Origin: Blastococcus sp. HT6-30
GTDB lineage: Bacteria; Actinomycetota; Actinomycetes; Mycobacteriales; Geodermatophilaceae
DNA: 64,000 nt
Assembly (NCBI RefSeq): GCF_039729015.1
Contig: NZ_CP155792.1
Location: forward strand, 1,260,001 to 1,324,000
Direction: 5' to 3'
Both the position numbers and the translations under genes were made by a program. Positions 1 through 8,612 of this stretch are shown in pieces. Under the pieces are notes generated by a model. The model did not search any database and had not been told where the DNA came from. It saw only the letters and a list, made by a program, of their open reading frames with translations. Positions within the stretch are counted from its first letter, which is position 1. The number at the start of each line of letters is the position of its first letter.

Positions 1-278
1 CGGACCGCTTCCGCAGCCTGCTGGAGGCCCAGCGCACCGACTGCGTCCAGCAGCGGGAGGAGGCGCTCGCCGAGTGCGCCACCTCGGTGCCCGACCCGGT
101 CGCCCAGCGCCGCAGCGCCGACCTGCAGCTGATGATCGAGGAGATCGACGCCGCTCTCGCGCGGATCGAGGGCGGCACGTACGGCCGGTGCACCGGCTGC
201 GGTGCCGCGATCCCCGAGGAGCGGCTGGAGCTGCGCCCGTTCGCCCGCACCTGCGTGGCCTGCACCGCCGCCGCCTGA
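1..278 (+). CDS. TraR/DksA-type C4 zinc-finger protein (5' end outside window)
   Basis: The frame is open at the left edge (codons begin at base 3), so the N-terminus is missing. The visible 91 residues are a charged helical stretch followed by a C-terminal zinc finger with cysteine pairs CTGC and CVAC separated by 17 residues, and the family pattern 'YGRCTGCG...IPEERLELRPFARTC'. TraR/DksA proteins bind RNA polymerase near its secondary channel. Short actinobacterial members are mostly uncharacterised, so only the family is assigned. The stop TGA is at 276-278. No acidic tip residues of a DksA coiled coil can be judged because that part is mostly outside the window. Confidence 0.85.
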   Translation, partial: DRFRSLLEAQRTDCVQQREEALAECATSVPDPVAQRRSADLQLMIEEIDAALARIEGGTYGRCTGCGAAIPEERLELRPFARTCVACTAAA

Positions 279-408
279 TCCGCCGGTCGCCGGTCGCCGG
301 CCGGACCTGACATCCGTCAGATCCGGCCGGCGACGTCCGGCACTACTGACCGGGCTCCGTGCGCGGCACGCTCCGGGGCGTGGAGCTCGCACCTGCCTCG
401 CCCGCGGG

Positions 409-549
409 CTGTCCGTCCGCTACGGCGGCACGGTGGCCGTCCACACCCCGGTGCCGCAGACGGAGGTGTTCGCCGTCGGCGTGCTGCTCGCCCTGCCGAG
501 CCTGCTGCTCGTGGCGCGTCGGCGACCGCGCTACGCCGTCGCCGGCTGA
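409..549 (+). pseudogene. C-terminal membrane-protein fragment
   Basis: A short frame ending in TGA at 547-549 encodes one hydrophobic segment ('VFAVGVLLALPSLLLVA') and a basic tail, the look of the last transmembrane helix of a multi-pass protein. No start codon or upstream partner is visible. It lies directly before a degenerate sensor-kinase gene. Permease-kinase-regulator order is common in actinobacteria, so it may be the tail of a deleted transporter. This is inference from context only. Confidence 0.3.
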
Positions 550-568
550 CGTGGCTACCGTCTTCCGG

Positions 569-1308
569 ATGGACATGTCGAGCCGCTGGCAGCAGCTCGG
601 GTGGGCGCTGCCGTGGTTGCTGTTCCAGCTCTTCCCCGTGCTCGACCTGGTCTCCACGCCGCGGCCGGCCGGCGTGCGGGTCGCCGCCGCGCTGATGCTG
701 ATCGGCTTCACCGCCGCCTACCTGAGGGTGTTCGCCCGCGCGTTCGCGCCCGGGTGCTCCCCGGCGTACCGCGAGCTGGCGGTCGTCGCGGTGCTGGGTG
801 CGGGGCTCGGGTTCTGGCTGGGCGCGCCGTGGGCCGGGCTGATGATCTACCTCTCGGCCGCCGTGGCCGTCACCCTGCCGGACCGGTGGGTGTGGCCGGC
901 CGTGCTGGGCGCGACGGCGGTGTGCGCCATGGTGGCCCTGCTCGGCGACGCGCTCGGCGACGTCTTCTTCCTGCCGGTGCTGTGCCTGCTCACCGCCTTC
1001 GCGCTGCGCGGCACCGGGTGGTCCGCGAGGCGACGACGAACGTGCTGCGGCACAGCGACGCTCGCACGGTCGTGGTCGACCTGACGACCACGGATGACGT
1101 CGTCGAGCTGACGATCACCGACGACGGGCGGGGCAGCACCGCCCCGGCCGGCGACGGGCTCAGCGGGCTCGCCGAGCGGGTGGTGAGCGCCGGCGGGCGG
1201 CTGGCGCACGGCCCCGCCGACGGCCGCGGGTTCCGCCTCAGCGCCGTCCTCCCGTCGTCGGCACCGGCTCCCGCCGGGCGCGCTCCCGAGCGGGCGGGGG
1301 CGCCGTGA
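569..1308 (+). pseudogene. Degenerate sensor histidine kinase (DesK/NarL-partner type)
   Basis: Two pieces of one kinase lie in different frames. From ATG 569 to about 1012 (frame 2) comes an N-terminal membrane domain with about five hydrophobic segments ('ALPWLLFQLFPVLDLV', 'ELAVVAVLGAGLGFWLGA'). From about 1015 to the TGA at 1306-1308 (frame 1) comes the ATP-binding domain with N box 'REATTNVLRHS', G1 box 'ITDDGRGS' and 'DGLSGLAERV'. The dimerisation/phosphoacceptor region expected between them (about 100 residues with the conserved His) is absent, so this is an internal deletion as well as a frame change and cannot be repaired by one base. The downstream response regulator is broken too, so the whole pathway is probably dead. 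Confidence 0.8.
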
Positions 1309-1571
1309 TCCGGGTGCTGCTGGCCGAGGACCAGACGATGGTCCGCGGGGCGCTGCGCGCGCTGCTGTAGCTGGAGGAGGACATCGAGGTCGTCGCCGAG
1401 GAGGCGGACGTGCTGCGTGCCGCGGCCGGGGGCGGGACGGTGGCCGACATCGCCGGCTGGCTGCTCCTCTCGGAGGGGACCGTGCGCAACTACCTGTCGT
1501 CGGCCATCGGCAAGACCGGGGCGCGGACCCGGGTGGAGGCGGCCCGGGTGGCCGAGGAGAAGGGCTGGCTC
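1305..1571 (+). pseudogene. Degenerate NarL/FixJ response regulator
   Basis: GTG at 1305 overlaps the kinase stop (GTGA). The frame begins like a receiver domain ('VIRVLLAEDQTMVRGALRALL'), meets an in-frame TAG at 1368-1370, resumes as 'LEEDIEVVAEEADV', and jumps directly into a LuxR-type helix-turn-helix ('TVADIAGWLLLSEGTVRNYL', 'SSAIGKTGARTRVEAA'). About 100 residues of the receiver, including the phospho-accepting Asp, are missing. The frame then runs past the normal end ('EEKGWL', about 1571) without its stop. This is a nonsense mutation plus an internal deletion in the partner of the broken kinase upstream. Confidence 0.85.
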
Positions 1572-1597
1572 GGAGCACCCCGTACGCAGGCTGACGG

Positions 1598-1960
1598 TCA
1601 GCTGGGTCGCGGGCCGGGCACCGGCGGCTGCGCGGGGATCGAGGCGGTCGCCGGCCCCGTCTGCGTCTGCACCGGGGTGAGGGCGTCGAGGTCGAGCACC
1701 CGCACGTGGATGACGTTGCGCTGCTGCAACGCGGCCCGCAGCGCCCGGTGCAGGCCGTCCTCCAGGTACAGCTCCCCGTGCCACTGCACCGCGTGCGGGA
1801 AGAGGTCGCCGTAGAAGGTCGAGTCGTCGGCCAGCAGCGCGTCGAGGGCCAGCTCGCGCTTCGTCGTGGTCAGGGTGTCCAGCCGTACCTGCCGGGGCGG
1901 GATCATCGCCCAGTCGCGGGTGGACAACCCGTGGTCGGGATACGGGCGGCCGTTCCGCAC
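1598..1960 (-). CDS. Conserved actinobacterial protein of unknown function next to hrcA
   Basis: 120 residues with a compact conserved-looking core ('YPDHGLSTRDWAMIPPRQ', 'DSTFYGDLFPHAVQW', 'YLEDGLHRALRAALQQRNV') and a weak Pro/Gln-rich tail. I recognise this as the small protein that commonly sits divergent to hrcA in actinobacteria, including mycobacteria, from memory. Its function is not known to me. The GTG at 1960 is the first standard start. The frame stays open upstream, and a CTG at 1975 would add 'LIFKG', a better match to how I remember relatives starting (MIFK), so the true start may be the CTG. No signal peptide or membrane segment is seen. Confidence 0.75.
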   Translation of the reverse strand: MRNGRPYPDHGLSTRDWAMIPPRQVRLDTLTTTKRELALDALLADDSTFYGDLFPHAVQWHGELYLEDGLHRALRAALQQRNVIHVRVLDLDALTPVQTQTGPATASIPAQPPVPGPRPS

Positions 1961-2133
1961 GCCTTTGAAGATCAGGGGACCGACCTCCGTTCTCCGCCCC
2001 GTCCGGGGGCACCGACCGACACCACCCTAGACGCCGTCCGGAGCCGCCGTCGGCTGCTCCTGACGGCCCCGTCCAGGAGCTCGTCGCGAGCCTCCGAGCG
2101 GGGAGGAGGACGGGGTCCTTCGCGTATGCTGGG

Positions 2134-2160
2134 TTGGCACTCTGTTCGTGCGAGTGCCAG
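2134..2160 (+). promoter_or_regulatory. CIRCE operator (HrcA binding site)
   Basis: TTGGCACTC (2134-2142), nine spacer bases, GAGTGCCAG (2152-2160). This is an inverted repeat matching the CIRCE consensus TTAGCACTC-N9-GAGTGCTAA except for a symmetrical A-to-G/T-to-C change and the last base. A TATGCT hexamer at 2125-2130 is a credible -10 element and would place the transcription start at about 2137, inside the operator. I see no good -35. The site lies 94 bases before the hrcA start, so it predicts HrcA autoregulation of the hrcA-dnaJ-rsmE unit. Confidence 0.93.
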
Positions 2161-2253
2161 GCCGGGGCCGTCCCCGGCCGGCCCGCCGCCCGCGGGTCCC
2201 GCATGCGGGGGCGCTGCAGCACGGCGCGTCGACCGGTACGGGGAGGTGTCACC

Positions 2254-3276
2254 GTGGCGCACGACGAACGCCGCCTGGAGGTGCTCCGGGCCATCGTCCA
2301 GGACTTCGTCTCCACCAACGACCCGGTGGGCAGCAAAGCCCTGGCCGACCGCCACGACCTGGGCGTGTCCCCGGCCACCATCCGCAACGACATGGCGGTG
2401 CTGGAGGAGCAGGGGTACATCACCCAGCCGCACACCAGCGCCGGCCGGGTGCCCACCGACAAGGGCTACCGGCTGTTCGTCGACCGGCTGTCGGCGGTCA
2501 AGCCGCTGTCGGCGGCCGAGCGTCGGGCGATCGAGCGGTTCCTCGACGGGGCCGTCGACCTGCACGACGTGCTCGGCCGCACGGTGCGACTGCTGGCGCA
2601 GCTCACCCGCCAGGTCGCCGTCGTGCAGTACCCGACGCTCTCGCGCAGCGCCGTCCGGCACCTGGAGGTGGTCCACGTCGGGGCCGGCCGGCTGCTCCTG
2701 GTGCTGATCACCGACACCGGCCGGGTCGAGCAGCGGGTCGTCGACTGCCCGGCCGACGTCGACGCCGGCGCCGTGCCGGAGCTGCGCACCCTGCTGAACT
2801 CCGCGTTCGTCGGGGTGAAGCTCGGCGAGGCGGGTGGCAAGGTGCCCGGGCTGCTGGATACTGCGCCCGCCCACCTGCGGAGCCTGGTCGCCGCGGTCAG
2901 CGCGACGCTGGTGGAGACCCTCGTCGAGCCCAGCGAGGACCGGCTGGTCATCGGCGGGACGGCGAACCTCGCCCGGGGGAGCGCGATGGACTTCCCCGGC
3001 ACGATGCAGCCGCTGCTCGAGGCGCTCGAGGAGCAGGTCGTCGTCCTGCGCCTGATGAGCGAGGTCGACGCAGGCACCGTGCTGGTGCGCATCGGTGAGG
3101 AGAACGCCCACGAGGCGCTGACCGGCGCCTCGCTGGTCACCGTCGGGTACGGCTCCGCGGACCGGGCGCTCGGCGGCCTCGGCGTGGTGGGGCCGACCCG
3201 CATGGACTACCCAGGGAACATGGCCGCGGTCCGTGCCGTGGCCCGCTACGTCGGCCACCTGCTGGCCGAGAGCTGA
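2254..3276 (+). CDS. hrcA: Heat-inducible transcription repressor HrcA
   Basis: A 340-residue protein of normal family length. HrcA binds CIRCE elements as a dimer and represses chaperone genes; GroEL keeps it active. The N-terminal winged helix ('[17 protein letters not shown]', '[19 protein letters not shown]', '[15 protein letters not shown]') occupies about residues 4-75, and the C-terminal HrcA domain ends with '[18 protein letters not shown]'. The start is GTG 2254, with GGGGAGG at 2241-2246 in place. The same frame is open upstream through the CIRCE site, but those codons make no HrcA-like sequence. It is followed 14 bases later by dnaJ, and the CIRCE operator upstream implies autorepression. 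Confidence 0.97.
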   Translation: MAHDERRLEVLRAIVQDFVSTNDPVGSKALADRHDLGVSPATIRNDMAVLEEQGYITQPHTSAGRVPTDKGYRLFVDRLSAVKPLSAAERRAIERFLDGAVDLHDVLGRTVRLLAQLTRQVAVVQYPTLSRSAVRHLEVVHVGAGRLLLVLITDTGRVEQRVVDCPADVDAGAVPELRTLLNSAFVGVKLGEAGGKVPGLLDTAPAHLRSLVAAVSATLVETLVEPSEDRLVIGGTANLARGSAMDFPGTMQPLLEALEEQVVVLRLMSEVDAGTVLVRIGEENAHEALTGASLVTVGYGSADRALGGLGVVGPTRMDYPGNMAAVRAVARYVGHLLAES

Positions 3277-3290
3277 GGACGAGACTTTCC

Positions 3291-4421
3291 ATGGCAACCG
3301 ACTACTACGGCGTGCTGGGCCTGGCCCAGGGGGCCACCGATCAGGACATCAAGCGCGCCTACCGGCGGCTGGCCCGTGACCTGCACCCGGACGTCAACCC
3401 CGACCCCGAGGCCAAGGAGCGCTTCCAGGAGGTCACCCGCGCCTACGAGGCGCTGACCGATCCGGAGAAGCGCCGCATCGTCGACCTGGGCGGCGACCCG
3501 TTCGACAGCGGTGGCGGGGCGGGCGCCGGCTTCGGCGGCGCCGGGTTCGGCGGCCTGGGCGACATCATGGACGCCTTCTTCGGCGGCGCGGCCACCCGCG
3601 GGCCGCGCAGCCGCACGCGCGCCGGCCGGGACGCGCTCATCCCGGTCGAGTTGGAGCTGGACGAGACCGTCTTCGGCGTCACCAAGGACATCACCGTCGA
3701 CACCGCGGTCCTCTGCGACACCTGCGCCGGCGCCGGCACCGCCCCGGGCACCCACGTGGCCACCTGCGCGACGTGCTCCGGCCGTGGCGAGGTGCAGAGC
3801 GTGCAGCGCGGCTTCCTCGGCCAGGTCGTCTCCAGCCGCCCCTGCCCGACCTGCTCGGGCACCGGCCAGGTCATCCCCGAGCCCTGCCCGAAGTGCGCCG
3901 GTGACGGCCGCGTCCGCGCCCGCCGCACCCTGTCGGTGAAGGTGCCTGCCGGGGTCGAGGACGGCATGCGCATCAGGCTGACCGGGCAGGGCGAGGTCGG
4001 CCCCGGCGGCGGCCCGGCCGGTGACCTGTACGTGGAGGTGCACGAGCGGCCGCACGACGTGTTCACCCGCGACGGCGAGGACCTGCACTGCCGGGTGACC
4101 CTGCCGATGACGTCGGCGGCCCTGGGCACGACGCTCAACCTCAAGACGCTGGACGGCGAGGAGGAGCTCGACATCCGCCCCGGCACCCAGTCCGGCAGCG
4201 TGCTGACCCTGCGTGCGCACGGCGCCCCGCGGCTGCGGGCCACCGGGCGGGGAGACCTGCTGGTGCACGTCGAGGTGCAGACGCCGACCAGGCTCGACGG
4301 CGAGCAGGAGAAGCTGCTGCGCGAGCTCGCGGCCCTGCGCGGCGAGGACCAGCCGGAGTCGCACCGCGAGGCCCAGGGCGGCCTGTTCTCCCGGGTCCGC
4401 GACGCCTTCAACGGGCGCTGA
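3291..4421 (+). CDS. dnaJ: Chaperone DnaJ (HrcA-linked copy)
   Basis: A 376-residue type I DnaJ, the DnaK co-chaperone that stimulates ATP hydrolysis and delivers unfolded clients. The J domain is at residues 1-70 with the HPD motif at 32-34. A Gly/Phe-rich linker follows (about 75-105), then four CxxCxGxG zinc motifs between residues 142 and 206 ([32 protein letters not shown]), then the two C-terminal substrate-binding barrels and a dimerisation tail. It lies between hrcA and rsmE, two bases before the latter, and is probably cotranscribed under CIRCE control. In actinobacteria this hrcA-linked gene is usually the second dnaJ, the other being with dnaK-grpE. Confidence 0.97.
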   Translation: MATDYYGVLGLAQGATDQDIKRAYRRLARDLHPDVNPDPEAKERFQEVTRAYEALTDPEKRRIVDLGGDPFDSGGGAGAGFGGAGFGGLGDIMDAFFGGAATRGPRSRTRAGRDALIPVELELDETVFGVTKDITVDTAVLCDTCAGAGTAPGTHVATCATCSGRGEVQSVQRGFLGQVVSSRPCPTCSGTGQVIPEPCPKCAGDGRVRARRTLSVKVPAGVEDGMRIRLTGQGEVGPGGGPAGDLYVEVHERPHDVFTRDGEDLHCRVTLPMTSAALGTTLNLKTLDGEEELDIRPGTQSGSVLTLRAHGAPRLRATGRGDLLVHVEVQTPTRLDGEQEKLLRELAALRGEDQPESHREAQGGLFSRVRDAFNGR

Positions 4422-4423
4422 GC

Positions 4424-5176
4424 GTGAGCTCCCCGGGCCCGGAGCTGGACGGCGCGCCCCTCTTCCTGGTCGACGACCTGCCGGAGACCGACGAGGTGCT
4501 GGTCGACGGGCCCGAGGGGCGGCACGCCGTCGAGGTGCTGCGGCTGCAGCCGGGGGAGCGGGTGCACGTCGGCGATGGCCGGGGCGCCGTGGCGGAGGGC
4601 GACGTCGTCGCCGCCGGGTCGCAGGGGCTGCGGGTGGCGGTGCGGACCCGCGTCGAGGTGCCCGAGCCGGATCCCGAGTTCGTCCTGGTGCAGGCGCTGC
4701 CGAAGGGCGACCGGGGCCCGCTGGCGGTCGACCTCGCCACCGAGCTCGGCGTCGACCGGATCGTGCCGTGGCAGGCGTCGCGCTGCGTGACCCGCTGGCG
4801 CGACGACCGGGTGGCCAAGGGCGTCGCCAAGTGGCGCGCCGCAGCCCGGGCCGCGAGCAAGCAGTCGCGCCGGCCGCGGCTGCCCGAGGTGACCGAGCCG
4901 ATGACCACCCGCGAGGTCTGCGGGCTGCTCGACGACGCCGACCTCGCCGTCGTCCTGCACGAGCAGGCCCGCCGTCCCTTGGCGGAGCTGCCCCTGCCCG
5001 AGGCGGGCACGGTCGTGATCGTGGTGGGCCCGGAGGGCGGGCTCTCCGACGGCGAGGTGGTCGCCTTCCGCGCCGCCGGTGCTGAACCGGTGCGGCTGGG
5101 TCCCGAGGTGCTGCGCACGTCCACGGCCGGTGCCGCGGCGCTGGCCGCCCTCTCCGCGCGAACGCGCTGGGCGTAG
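4424..5176 (+). CDS. rsmE: 16S rRNA m3U1498 methyltransferase RsmE
   Basis: 250 residues, GTG start two bases after dnaJ. RsmE uses S-adenosylmethionine to methylate N3 of U1498 in 16S rRNA. The N-terminal part is a PUA-like fold ('GPEGRHAVEVLRLQPGE'). The C-terminal SPOUT knot carries the family signatures 'QALPKGDRGPLAVDLATELG', 'VVGPEGGLSDGEV' (about residue 203) and 'LGPEVLRTSTAG'. The hrcA-dnaJ-rsmE order is widespread in Gram-positive bacteria, and the tight spacing points to one operon. Confidence 0.95.
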   Translation: MSSPGPELDGAPLFLVDDLPETDEVLVDGPEGRHAVEVLRLQPGERVHVGDGRGAVAEGDVVAAGSQGLRVAVRTRVEVPEPDPEFVLVQALPKGDRGPLAVDLATELGVDRIVPWQASRCVTRWRDDRVAKGVAKWRAAARAASKQSRRPRLPEVTEPMTTREVCGLLDDADLAVVLHEQARRPLAELPLPEAGTVVIVVGPEGGLSDGEVVAFRAAGAEPVRLGPEVLRTSTAGAAALAALSARTRWA

Positions 5177-5230
5177 GCAGGTCCGATCCGCCGTGCCGCG
5201 GGGCCCGGAGGATCGCAGTGCCACCCCACC

Positions 5231-6847
5231 TCACCGCAGGGCGGCTCGGGCGCGGTCGCTGACCAGGTCCACCAGGAAGGTCAGCAGCACGATCGCGGCG
5301 AGCACGGTGGTGACGCCCGCCCAGTCGAACGCCGACGTCCGGGCCGACAGCAGGACACCGATGCCGCCGGCGCCGAGGAGGCCGACCAGCACCGTGTCGC
5401 GGATCGCCACCTCCCAGCGGTAGAGCGAGAGGGCCAGCACCGGGCCGGCGAGCGCAGGGGCGGTGCCGTACAGCCACCGGCCGGCTGGGGAGGCGCCGGC
5501 GGCCCGCAACGCCTCGGCCGGGCGCCGGTCCGCCTCCTCGGCCGCCTCGCCGACGAGCCGGCCGAGCACGCCGAGCGTGTACACGCCCAGCGCCAGGGCG
5601 CCGGGCAGGACGCCGGGCAGCAGGACGAACAGCAGGACCAGCGCCCACACCGGCGGCGGCACCGCGCGCAGCAGGAGCAGGGCCAGCCGGGTGAGCACCC
5701 CGGCGGTGCGGCGGACCGGCCCGGACGGACCCGGGGGACGCGCCGCGAGCGCCGCCAGCGCGACGGCGCCGGTGGCGGCGAACGCGATGGCCAGCACCGA
5801 CATCCGCAGCGCGTCCAGGGCGGTGGCCCAGACGTCGCCGAGGAGCTCGCTGTCGACGGCGGGCGGCCACGCGGCCGCGGCGACGTAGGACACCTGTTCG
5901 CGGGTGCGGGCGGAGACCAGCGCGGCGGGGGAGAGCGCCAGGTACCAGACCGCCCAGCCGACCGCGGCGGCGACGGCGAGGACCGCGCCGGTGAGCAGCG
6001 GGTCGCGCCGGTGCCCGGGGACGGGCGGGGGTGCCGTGACCCGGCGGCGCACCGCCCGGCCGCCGACGTCGGCCAGCAGGCACAGCAGCGCCAGCGCGTA
6101 GACCGTCGTCCAGACCTGCTCCCAGCGCAGCGACGTGAACGACAGCGCCAGCTGGTAGCCCAGGCCGCCGGCGCCGATCAGGCCCAGGACGACGGCGGAG
6201 CGGACCGCGCACTCCAGCCGGTAGAACGCGTACGACAGCAGCCCGCCGGCGGCCGGGGGCAGCAGGCCGTAGAGCGCCGCCGTGCCGCGCCCGGCTCCTG
6301 CGGCGAGCAGCGCGTCGTAGCTGCCGCGGGGCACCTCGTCGAGCAGGTCGGCGAAGACCTTGGCGGTGATCGCCCCGTACGGGACCGCGATGGCCAGCAC
6401 GCCCACCCACGGGTCCAGCCCGAGCACGTTCACCAGCAGCAGACCCCACACCGCCTCGTGCACCCCCCGGGGCAGCGCGAGGGCGCCGCGGGTCAGCAGC
6501 CAGCCGGTGCGCCGCCCGCCCCAGGCAGTGCGGGAGACCGGCACCGCAGCCAGGGCGCCGAGCAGCACGGCCAGCCCGGCGCCGAGGACGGCGTAGGCGA
6601 CCGTCACCAGGGTGGAGCCGGCGACGACGGCGAGGAACTCCCCGCTCACCTCCGGGCGCAGTGCGGCGGCGAGGAACCGGCCGGCCTGGGCGGCGCCGGC
6701 GGGGTTGAGCACCGGCCCGGAGAACAGGCCGCTGCCGGCCAGTGCCCAGCCGACCAGGGCGGTCCCCGCCAGCGCCCACGCCCACCGCCGCCGGTCCCGG
6801 CGCAGCGGGGCAGCCGGGGGCGCTGCCCGGTCGAGGACGGCCGTCAC
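5231..6847 (-). CDS. phnE: Double-length phosphonate-type ABC permease (PhnE-PhnE fusion)
   Basis: 538 residues, about twice a normal PhnE, holding two permease halves. The first (about residues 1-270) has the EAA-like loop 'DLLDEVPRGSYDALLAAGAG' and 'VVLGLIGAGGLGYQLALS'. The second (about 290-538) has 'EAAEEADRRPAEALRAAGAS' and 'TVLVGLLGAGGIGVLLSA'. Each half has about six hydrophobic segments, so one chain can form the whole channel. GTG 6847 overlaps the ATPase stop by four bases (GTGA) and sets the start. It is the last gene of a binding protein-ATPase-permease operon. Family: importers of phosphonate, phosphite or related oxyanions. The substrate is not fixed by sequence. Confidence 0.92.
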   Translation of the reverse strand: MTAVLDRAAPPAAPLRRDRRRWAWALAGTALVGWALAGSGLFSGPVLNPAGAAQAGRFLAAALRPEVSGEFLAVVAGSTLVTVAYAVLGAGLAVLLGALAAVPVSRTAWGGRRTGWLLTRGALALPRGVHEAVWGLLLVNVLGLDPWVGVLAIAVPYGAITAKVFADLLDEVPRGSYDALLAAGAGRGTAALYGLLPPAAGGLLSYAFYRLECAVRSAVVLGLIGAGGLGYQLALSFTSLRWEQVWTTVYALALLCLLADVGGRAVRRRVTAPPPVPGHRRDPLLTGAVLAVAAAVGWAVWYLALSPAALVSARTREQVSYVAAAAWPPAVDSELLGDVWATALDALRMSVLAIAFAATGAVALAALAARPPGPSGPVRRTAGVLTRLALLLLRAVPPPVWALVLLFVLLPGVLPGALALGVYTLGVLGRLVGEAAEEADRRPAEALRAAGASPAGRWLYGTAPALAGPVLALSLYRWEVAIRDTVLVGLLGAGGIGVLLSARTSAFDWAGVTTVLAAIVLLTFLVDLVSDRARAALR

Positions 6848-7590
6848 CGGGTGACGCCGTAGAACTGCTCGAGGTCGGCCACCGTCAGGGCGTGGGCGGG
6901 GGCGTCGAGGACGACGCGGCCGGCGGCCAGCCCGACGATCCGGTCGCAGTGCCGCAGGGCCAGCGCCGGGTCGTGCAGGCAGGCCAGCAGCGCGCCGCCC
7001 CGACCGGTCGCCAGGTCGCCCAGCAGTCCGAGGGCGAGGTCGGCCAGGGCCGGGTCCAGGGCGGACGCCGGCTCGTCGGCGAGCACGAGGTCCGGCTGCT
7101 GCACGAGGAGGCGGGCGACGGCGACCCGCTGCCGCTGGCCGCCGGACAGCCGGTCGGTGCGCTCGTACATCCGGTCGGCGAGGCCCACCAGGTCCAGCGC
7201 GTCGCGCACCGTTTCGGGGTCCTGCGGGCAGAGCAGCGACCACGCCGCCCGGGCGGCCGGCCAGGCGCCCAGCCGCCCGGCGTTGACGTTGTGCACGACC
7301 CGCAGCGCGCCGGTCAGCTCCAGGTGCTGGTGCACCGTGCCGGTGCGGGCCCGTAGCCGACGCAGTTCCCGCCCGCGCAGCGCCGCGGGGTCCCGGCCGA
7401 GCACCCGCACCTGCCCCGCCGTCGGCGCCACCGCGCCGTTGAGCACGTTGAGCAGCGTCGACTTGCCCGCTCCCGAGGCGCCCACGACGGCGACCCGCTC
7501 GCCCGCGGCCACCACGAGGTCCACCCCGGCCAGGGCGGGCGTGCCGCCGAAGCGGACCTCGATGCCGGTGAGCCGCGCGACGTCGCTCAG
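6844..7590 (-). CDS. phnC: Phosphonate-type ABC importer ATPase (PhnC-like), probable CTG start
   Basis: 248 residues. Walker A 'GASGAGKST' (about 36-44), signature 'LSGGQRQRVAVARLL' (about 146) and Walker B 'LVLADEPASALD' are all intact, with an H-loop His in 'CLHD'. No ATG, GTG or TTG lies upstream in frame before unrelated sequence, and the next GTG would remove the first beta strand. The CTG at 7590-7588 overlaps the phnD stop as CTGA, the same geometry as the usual ATGA coupling, and is my choice of start. It drives the fused permease encoded next. Confidence 0.88.
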   Translation of the reverse strand: MSDVARLTGIEVRFGGTPALAGVDLVVAAGERVAVVGASGAGKSTLLNVLNGAVAPTAGQVRVLGRDPAALRGRELRRLRARTGTVHQHLELTGALRVVHNVNAGRLGAWPAARAAWSLLCPQDPETVRDALDLVGLADRMYERTDRLSGGQRQRVAVARLLVQQPDLVLADEPASALDPALADLALGLLGDLATGRGGALLACLHDPALALRHCDRIVGLAAGRVVLDAPAHALTVADLEQFYGVTR

Positions 7591-8612
7591 TTGATCAGCC
7601 CGAGGTCGCGGCCGATCTCCTCGATCTGCTGGTAGTTCGCGGCCTCGGTGGGGATGAACGACCCCGCGCCGAACAGGTCGAGCACCTCCGCGTCGGCGGG
7701 GTGGTCGGCAGACAACCCGGTGAAGTACCCGGTGAGCCGGCCGGGCAGGTCGGCGCCGAGTCGCTCGACGGCCGAGGGGCCCAGCAGCCAGTGGTAGTCG
7801 TGGTAGGCCGGTGTGCGGGCGTAGGCGACCACTGCCGGGTCCACCTCCCCGGCCTGGCTGCGGCTGGCCCACACCTGCTCGTTGAGCACGCCCGCCTGGT
7901 AGCTGCCCGCCGCGACCAGCGCGAGGGTCGCGTCGTGGGAGCCGGAGAAGCCGGGCCCGCCCGGGAAGCCCTCCGGATCGACGCCCGCCTCGCGCAGGAA
8001 GTACGCGGGCATCAGCCGCCCGGAGGTCGACGTCTCGCTGCCGTAGGTGAAGCGCAGGTCGCCGAGCGGGGCGAGGTCGTCGGACGGCGTCAGGCCGGTG
8101 GCGGCGTTGACGACGAACACCGAGTGGAAGTTCTCGTCGATGTCCCGCTGGGCGATCGGGACGGCGCCCCGGGCCTGCCGGCGGGCCTGCACGCCGGTGA
8201 GGCCGCCGAACCAGACCAGGTCCAGGTCCCCGGTGCGGAACAGCGAGACGGCGGCGGCGTAGTCGGTGACGGGCACGTACCCGACGTCCAGGTCGAGGGC
8301 CGCGGCGAGCGAGTCCGCGACCGTGCCGTGCAGCCGCTGCAGGACCTCGGGGTCCTGGTCGGGGATCGCGCCGATGCGCAGCGGGCGGGGGCCGGCGTCC
8401 GGATCGGTGGAGCCGCACCCGGCGAGGGCGGCGGCGAGGGCCAGCCCGGTGCCGGCGATCAGGGCCCGGCGGGAGAACCGGGGGAGGAGGGGATCGGTGG
8501 CGGGATCGAGGCCACCCGACCGGGCGGCGGCTGCGCCGCGCACTACGTGCGCCCAGCGCGGACGGGACGGGGCACGGGGACCTCCGGCGGGCGAGGAGAA
8601 GGGGCGCCCCAT
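7587..8612 (-). CDS. phnD: Phosphonate/oxyanion-type substrate-binding lipoprotein (PhnD-like)
   Basis: 341 residues from ATG 8612. A long basic N-terminus precedes a signal with twin arginines ('FSRRALIAGTGLALAAALAG') and a lipobox ending at Cys ('LAGCGS'), so it should be a membrane-anchored binding protein, perhaps Tat-exported. The mature part is PhnD-like ('LRIGAIPDQDPEVLQ', 'VPVTDYAAAVSLFRTGDLDL', 'WFGGLTGVQARRQA', 'TYGSETSTSGRLMPAYFLRE'). The 'VTDYAAAV...WFGG.T.VQAR' wording matches, from memory, a subfamily annotated as putative selenate rather than phosphonate binders. The start is uncertain: a GTG about 22 codons later is possible, and neither has a good ribosome site. Confidence 0.88.
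   Translation of the reverse strand: MGRPFSSPAGGPRAPSRPRWAHVVRGAAAARSGGLDPATDPLLPRFSRRALIAGTGLALAAALAGCGSTDPDAGPRPLRIGAIPDQDPEVLQRLHGTVADSLAAALDLDVGYVPVTDYAAAVSLFRTGDLDLVWFGGLTGVQARRQARGAVPIAQRDIDENFHSVFVVNAATGLTPSDDLAPLGDLRFTYGSETSTSGRLMPAYFLREAGVDPEGFPGGPGFSGSHDATLALVAAGSYQAGVLNEQVWASRSQAGEVDPAVVAYARTPAYHDYHWLLGPSAVERLGADLPGRLTGYFTGLSADHPADAEVLDLFGAGSFIPTEAANYQQIEEIGRDLGLIN

Noticed and set aside
569..1308. Repairing the histidine kinase by a single-base correction
   Set aside because: The whole dimerisation/phosphoacceptor region is missing at the junction, so a sequencing indel cannot explain it.
2134..2253. Longer HrcA starting at ATG-like codons inside the CIRCE element
   Set aside because: The extra 40 residues are Cys/Arg/Pro-rich and unlike any HrcA. 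GTG 2254 has a good ribosome site and the usual family start.
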